Of a stretch of DNA of 63,003 nt, positions 61,074-63,003 are shown piece after piece. The stretch is from CAZROT01 sp964601895 (GTDB lineage Bacteria > Pseudomonadota > Gammaproteobacteria > Enterobacterales > Enterobacteriaceae). The position numbers and the translations under genes were made by a program. The notes below the pieces were generated by a model. That model was not told where the DNA came from. It did not search any database and saw nothing but the letters and a program-made list of their open reading frames with translations. The stretch's first letter is position 1. Each line of letters begins with the position of its first letter. Location of the stretch: the NCBI GenBank assembly GCA_964601895.1, contig CAZROT010000012.1, positions 1 to 63,003 on the forward strand, read 5' to 3'.

Positions 61074-62978
61074 TCAAAAAATTGCTCTGTTTATTTCGGG
61101 ATATCTTGCATCGATGACTACTACGTGGGCGGAATTGATAAAGCTCTCTGTGGCATGGTTGCGCAAAGCTCGGGTGTCAGTTTTCAGCTGTGCTATCAGA
61201 TGCTGTGAGGCTATTTTTTCGTAAATGACTCGTATATGAGGATATTTTTCGCGCAACGTTTGTATGTCACCTTCTGTCAGTACGGACTTTTTCTTACCAT
61301 TAATATCCAGAAATGCTGCCCTGATGGCTGCATTGCCGTAACCGTGACGCAACAGAAAAAGCTCTTTTGTCATTGCCTTATTGATCTTTTTGGTCGTGTC
61401 AGCAGAAACTTCCAGATCCATGCTCTTATCATGTATATTTTCTTCTAATCTGGCGTACAGCTTGCTCTGCAGAGCGTCCAGATCAATGACTGGTTCCTCC
61501 TGATCATGGCCACTGGCGCTTTCCTTCAGGCTATCAGTGGAAAACAATTGAGGGAGATATTTATTCTGCAGCAGCGTTTTCATTTCCTGCAGATCACTGT
61601 CCAGTAGCGAGGTTTTTTTGAGGCGATTGATGAGCTTATCTGCACGATGCTCTACTTGCTGCAAAAATTCTTTTTCAGTCAGTACGCCATCCTGCGTCTT
61701 TATCTTACCTTCCCTGACATCGTTAATGACCTGATTAATTATAGAATTCAGCTTGTTTTCTGCCACTCTCATCTGGTAGGTATTCATGAGGTGGGCGTCA
61801 TCCTGAATGGTTTTTGCCGCACCATTGATACCAACACGACTGGCATTACTGGCCATTTTTTCACGCGCACTCTCTGAAGCCGCCTTTCCAGTGAACCTGT
61901 CTTCTTTTCCCTGCGTGATGGAACGCATGATATTACCAGTAATACTGACAATAAAACCAAAAACTGACAGGGGAATACCCACAATGGCACCGATTCCGGA
62001 AAGGGTCAGAATACCACTCACCAGCGTGGTCGTATCACCGACGGTACTGGTTATACTACCGGCAATCCGGTATTTACTGTAGGTTTTGCGTCGATCCAGC
62101 AGTTCCTGTGCTGCACCTATACCCTTACGAATATGATTAAACACATCTTCAGATTTACTCTGTTGTGGTAACGGGTTATCAGATTGATTATTAATACCCT
62201 TCAATGCGTCTAATGCCGCGCTATCTGTCGCAATGCGCTGAATATGCTGTCTGGAGGTATTGATATGGGCGATATTACGGCCAATCAGAAAGAGCTGTAA
62301 AGGGATTAGTATCCCCGCTGCAACCAGATTTAATACCGAACCTGCCGCGGCGGTAGTGCTGCTGGTACTTTCTGCAACCAGTTCAGTCGCTTTTGAAGCA
62401 GCGGCAGTGGCGGCCCACGCTACCCCAATAGTAGTCCCGGTTGCATTTAGTACACCAGCGCCGAGGTCACTTTTTTTCGCAGAAATAGACTGCTTTGTCT
62501 CCTGGTACTGAACTATACGATACAGAAGCTCAGGAGAGACGTTTTCTATTGTTTTTAAAAATGCGTCAAAATCAGGCCGAATTTTTTCAATCTCAGTATC
62601 GCTGAATCCTTCTTTTTTTAATTGCATGAGAATGGCCTCATGCTGTCTATCCAGTTTTTTGATAATATCTCTATAAGCTTGTTTAAATTGTGCTTTCGTC
62701 TCTTTTATGGCAACAAAGGCATCAGGACCGGGCAGCATTTTAAGTACTGATAATGAGGCTTCTTTTATTACCTGCCCAAGTTGTTGAATACCGAGTGTTA
62801 ATCTGTCTATGCGACGAATACTCTCCCTGCCCTCCTGATTACTGACAGACACCACACTGGATCTGAAGCTTTCTTTTTCTTTACCCTGCAGGGCATCACC
62901 CCGGGTAACCGTGGATTTACCCCCTATGCTCCTTTGGGGTACTTGATGAAATTTTACTGTAGTAATCTGTCCTGACAT
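61074..62978 (-). CDS. effector-like protein with two long hydrophobic regions
   Basis: 634 residues from the ATG at 62978 (AGGCAGG upstream). The N-terminal 60 residues are Ser/Thr/Lys-rich and unstructured, as in many type III effectors. Residues about 60-160 are helical and charged. Two Ala/Gly-rich hydrophobic regions follow (about 173-245 with SVLNLVAAGILIPLQLFLIG, and about 305-355 with GILTLSGIGAIVGIPLSVFG). The C-terminal half is helical with KTSLLDSDLQEMKTLL. The layout recalls translocator or membrane-inserting effectors such as SipB/IpaB, but no family is recognised. No chaperone or secretion gene is adjacent in the window. Confidence 0.6.
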   Translation of the reverse strand: MSGQITTVKFHQVPQRSIGGKSTVTRGDALQGKEKESFRSSVVSVSNQEGRESIRRIDRLTLGIQQLGQVIKEASLSVLKMLPGPDAFVAIKETKAQFKQAYRDIIKKLDRQHEAILMQLKKEGFSDTEIEKIRPDFDAFLKTIENVSPELLYRIVQYQETKQSISAKKSDLGAGVLNATGTTIGVAWAATAAASKATELVAESTSSTTAAAGSVLNLVAAGILIPLQLFLIGRNIAHINTSRQHIQRIATDSAALDALKGINNQSDNPLPQQSKSEDVFNHIRKGIGAAQELLDRRKTYSKYRIAGSITSTVGDTTTLVSGILTLSGIGAIVGIPLSVFGFIVSITGNIMRSITQGKEDRFTGKAASESAREKMASNASRVGINGAAKTIQDDAHLMNTYQMRVAENKLNSIINQVINDVREGKIKTQDGVLTEKEFLQQVEHRADKLINRLKKTSLLDSDLQEMKTLLQNKYLPQLFSTDSLKESASGHDQEEPVIDLDALQSKLYARLEENIHDKSMDLEVSADTTKKINKAMTKELFLLRHGYGNAAIRAAFLDINGKKKSVLTEGDIQTLREKYPHIRVIYEKIASQHLIAQLKTDTRALRNHATESFINSAHVVVIDARYPEINRAIF

Positions 62979-63003
62979 GATGCCTGCCTGGTAGTCAATG
63001 TAT

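Noticed and set aside
1..63003. Search by eye for tRNA, rRNA, CRISPR arrays, integrase or transposase genes
   Set aside because: None could be supported. A covariance-model scan could still find small RNAs that cannot be seen by reading.

Overview
The window is a piece of a gammaproteobacterial, Enterobacterales-type chromosome. The housekeeping genes (pta-ackA, yfbV, tyrP, nagBA, glnS, fur-fldA, ybfA, ybgI, gltA, sdhCDAB, sucABCD) read very close to Escherichia coli in length and active-site residues. From nagA to sucD they keep the order and orientation of the corresponding E. coli segment: nagBA(-), glnS(+), fur-fldA(-), ybfA(+), ybgI(+), gltA(-), sdh-suc(+). Much of what lies between them in E. 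coli is absent (nagE, nagC, seqA-pgm, kdp). In its place are large blocks of secreted-toxin or effector-like genes. An interspersed element of about 130 bp with TATACCC/GGGTATA ends resembles short repeats I remember from Yersinia, Serratia and Photorhabdus-type genomes. Eroded backbone, frameshifted relics and many toxins suggest a host-associated bacterium, perhaps an insect symbiont or pathogen. That placement is inference, and species cannot be read from the window.

Layout. 1-2221: pta (partial), ackA and yfbV, a unit found elsewhere in E. coli. 2376-7763: tyrP, nagA, nagB, glnS. 7874-14954: first accessory island, with two metzincin-type (HExxHxxGxxH) secreted-protease-like genes flanking a DUF1275 membrane gene. 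One protease is followed, across an 8-G tract, by a long second reading frame that runs into a 33-residue tandem repeat and a 100-N assembly gap. 15319-16260: a GDSL esterase carrying a 13-G tract. 16371-20104: fur, fldA, an exported prephenate-dehydratase-like protein, a coiled-coil protein and ybfA. 20350-21771: a DHA2-type MFS exporter.

22436-48328 is the main accessory island. It starts with a 2988-residue toxin-like protein that combines two degenerate CPD/C80-like domains, a solenoid of sixteen exact 25-residue repeats, a TcdA/TcdB-like hydrophobic region, FG-GAP/VCBS-type repeats and an RTX-type C-terminus. Next come repeat-built proteins with no function I recognise and a peptide-deformylase-like enzyme with an export signal. 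Then there is a PP2C-like phosphatase whose motifs are in circularly permuted order, and a papain-fold-like protein with Ser at the expected Cys position. Three proteins share one N-terminal module and a copied upstream region. A frameshifted XRE-type antitoxin, a MazEF-like pair and a two-repeat protein with a calcium-binding loop close the island.

48593-60759 returns to the backbone: ybgI, gltA, and the sdhCDAB-sucABCD TCA-cycle cluster, with one interspersed repeat between sdhB and sucA. 61074-62978 is another effector-like protein with two hydrophobic regions.

The backbone supports acetate overflow metabolism, amino-sugar catabolism, iron regulation, and the oxidative TCA cycle. The islands look like host-interaction loci: secreted enzymes, modular paralogues made by local duplication, homopolymer tracts that could switch genes on and off, and a toxin-antitoxin pair. 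No secretion apparatus, tRNA, rRNA or CRISPR array was seen.
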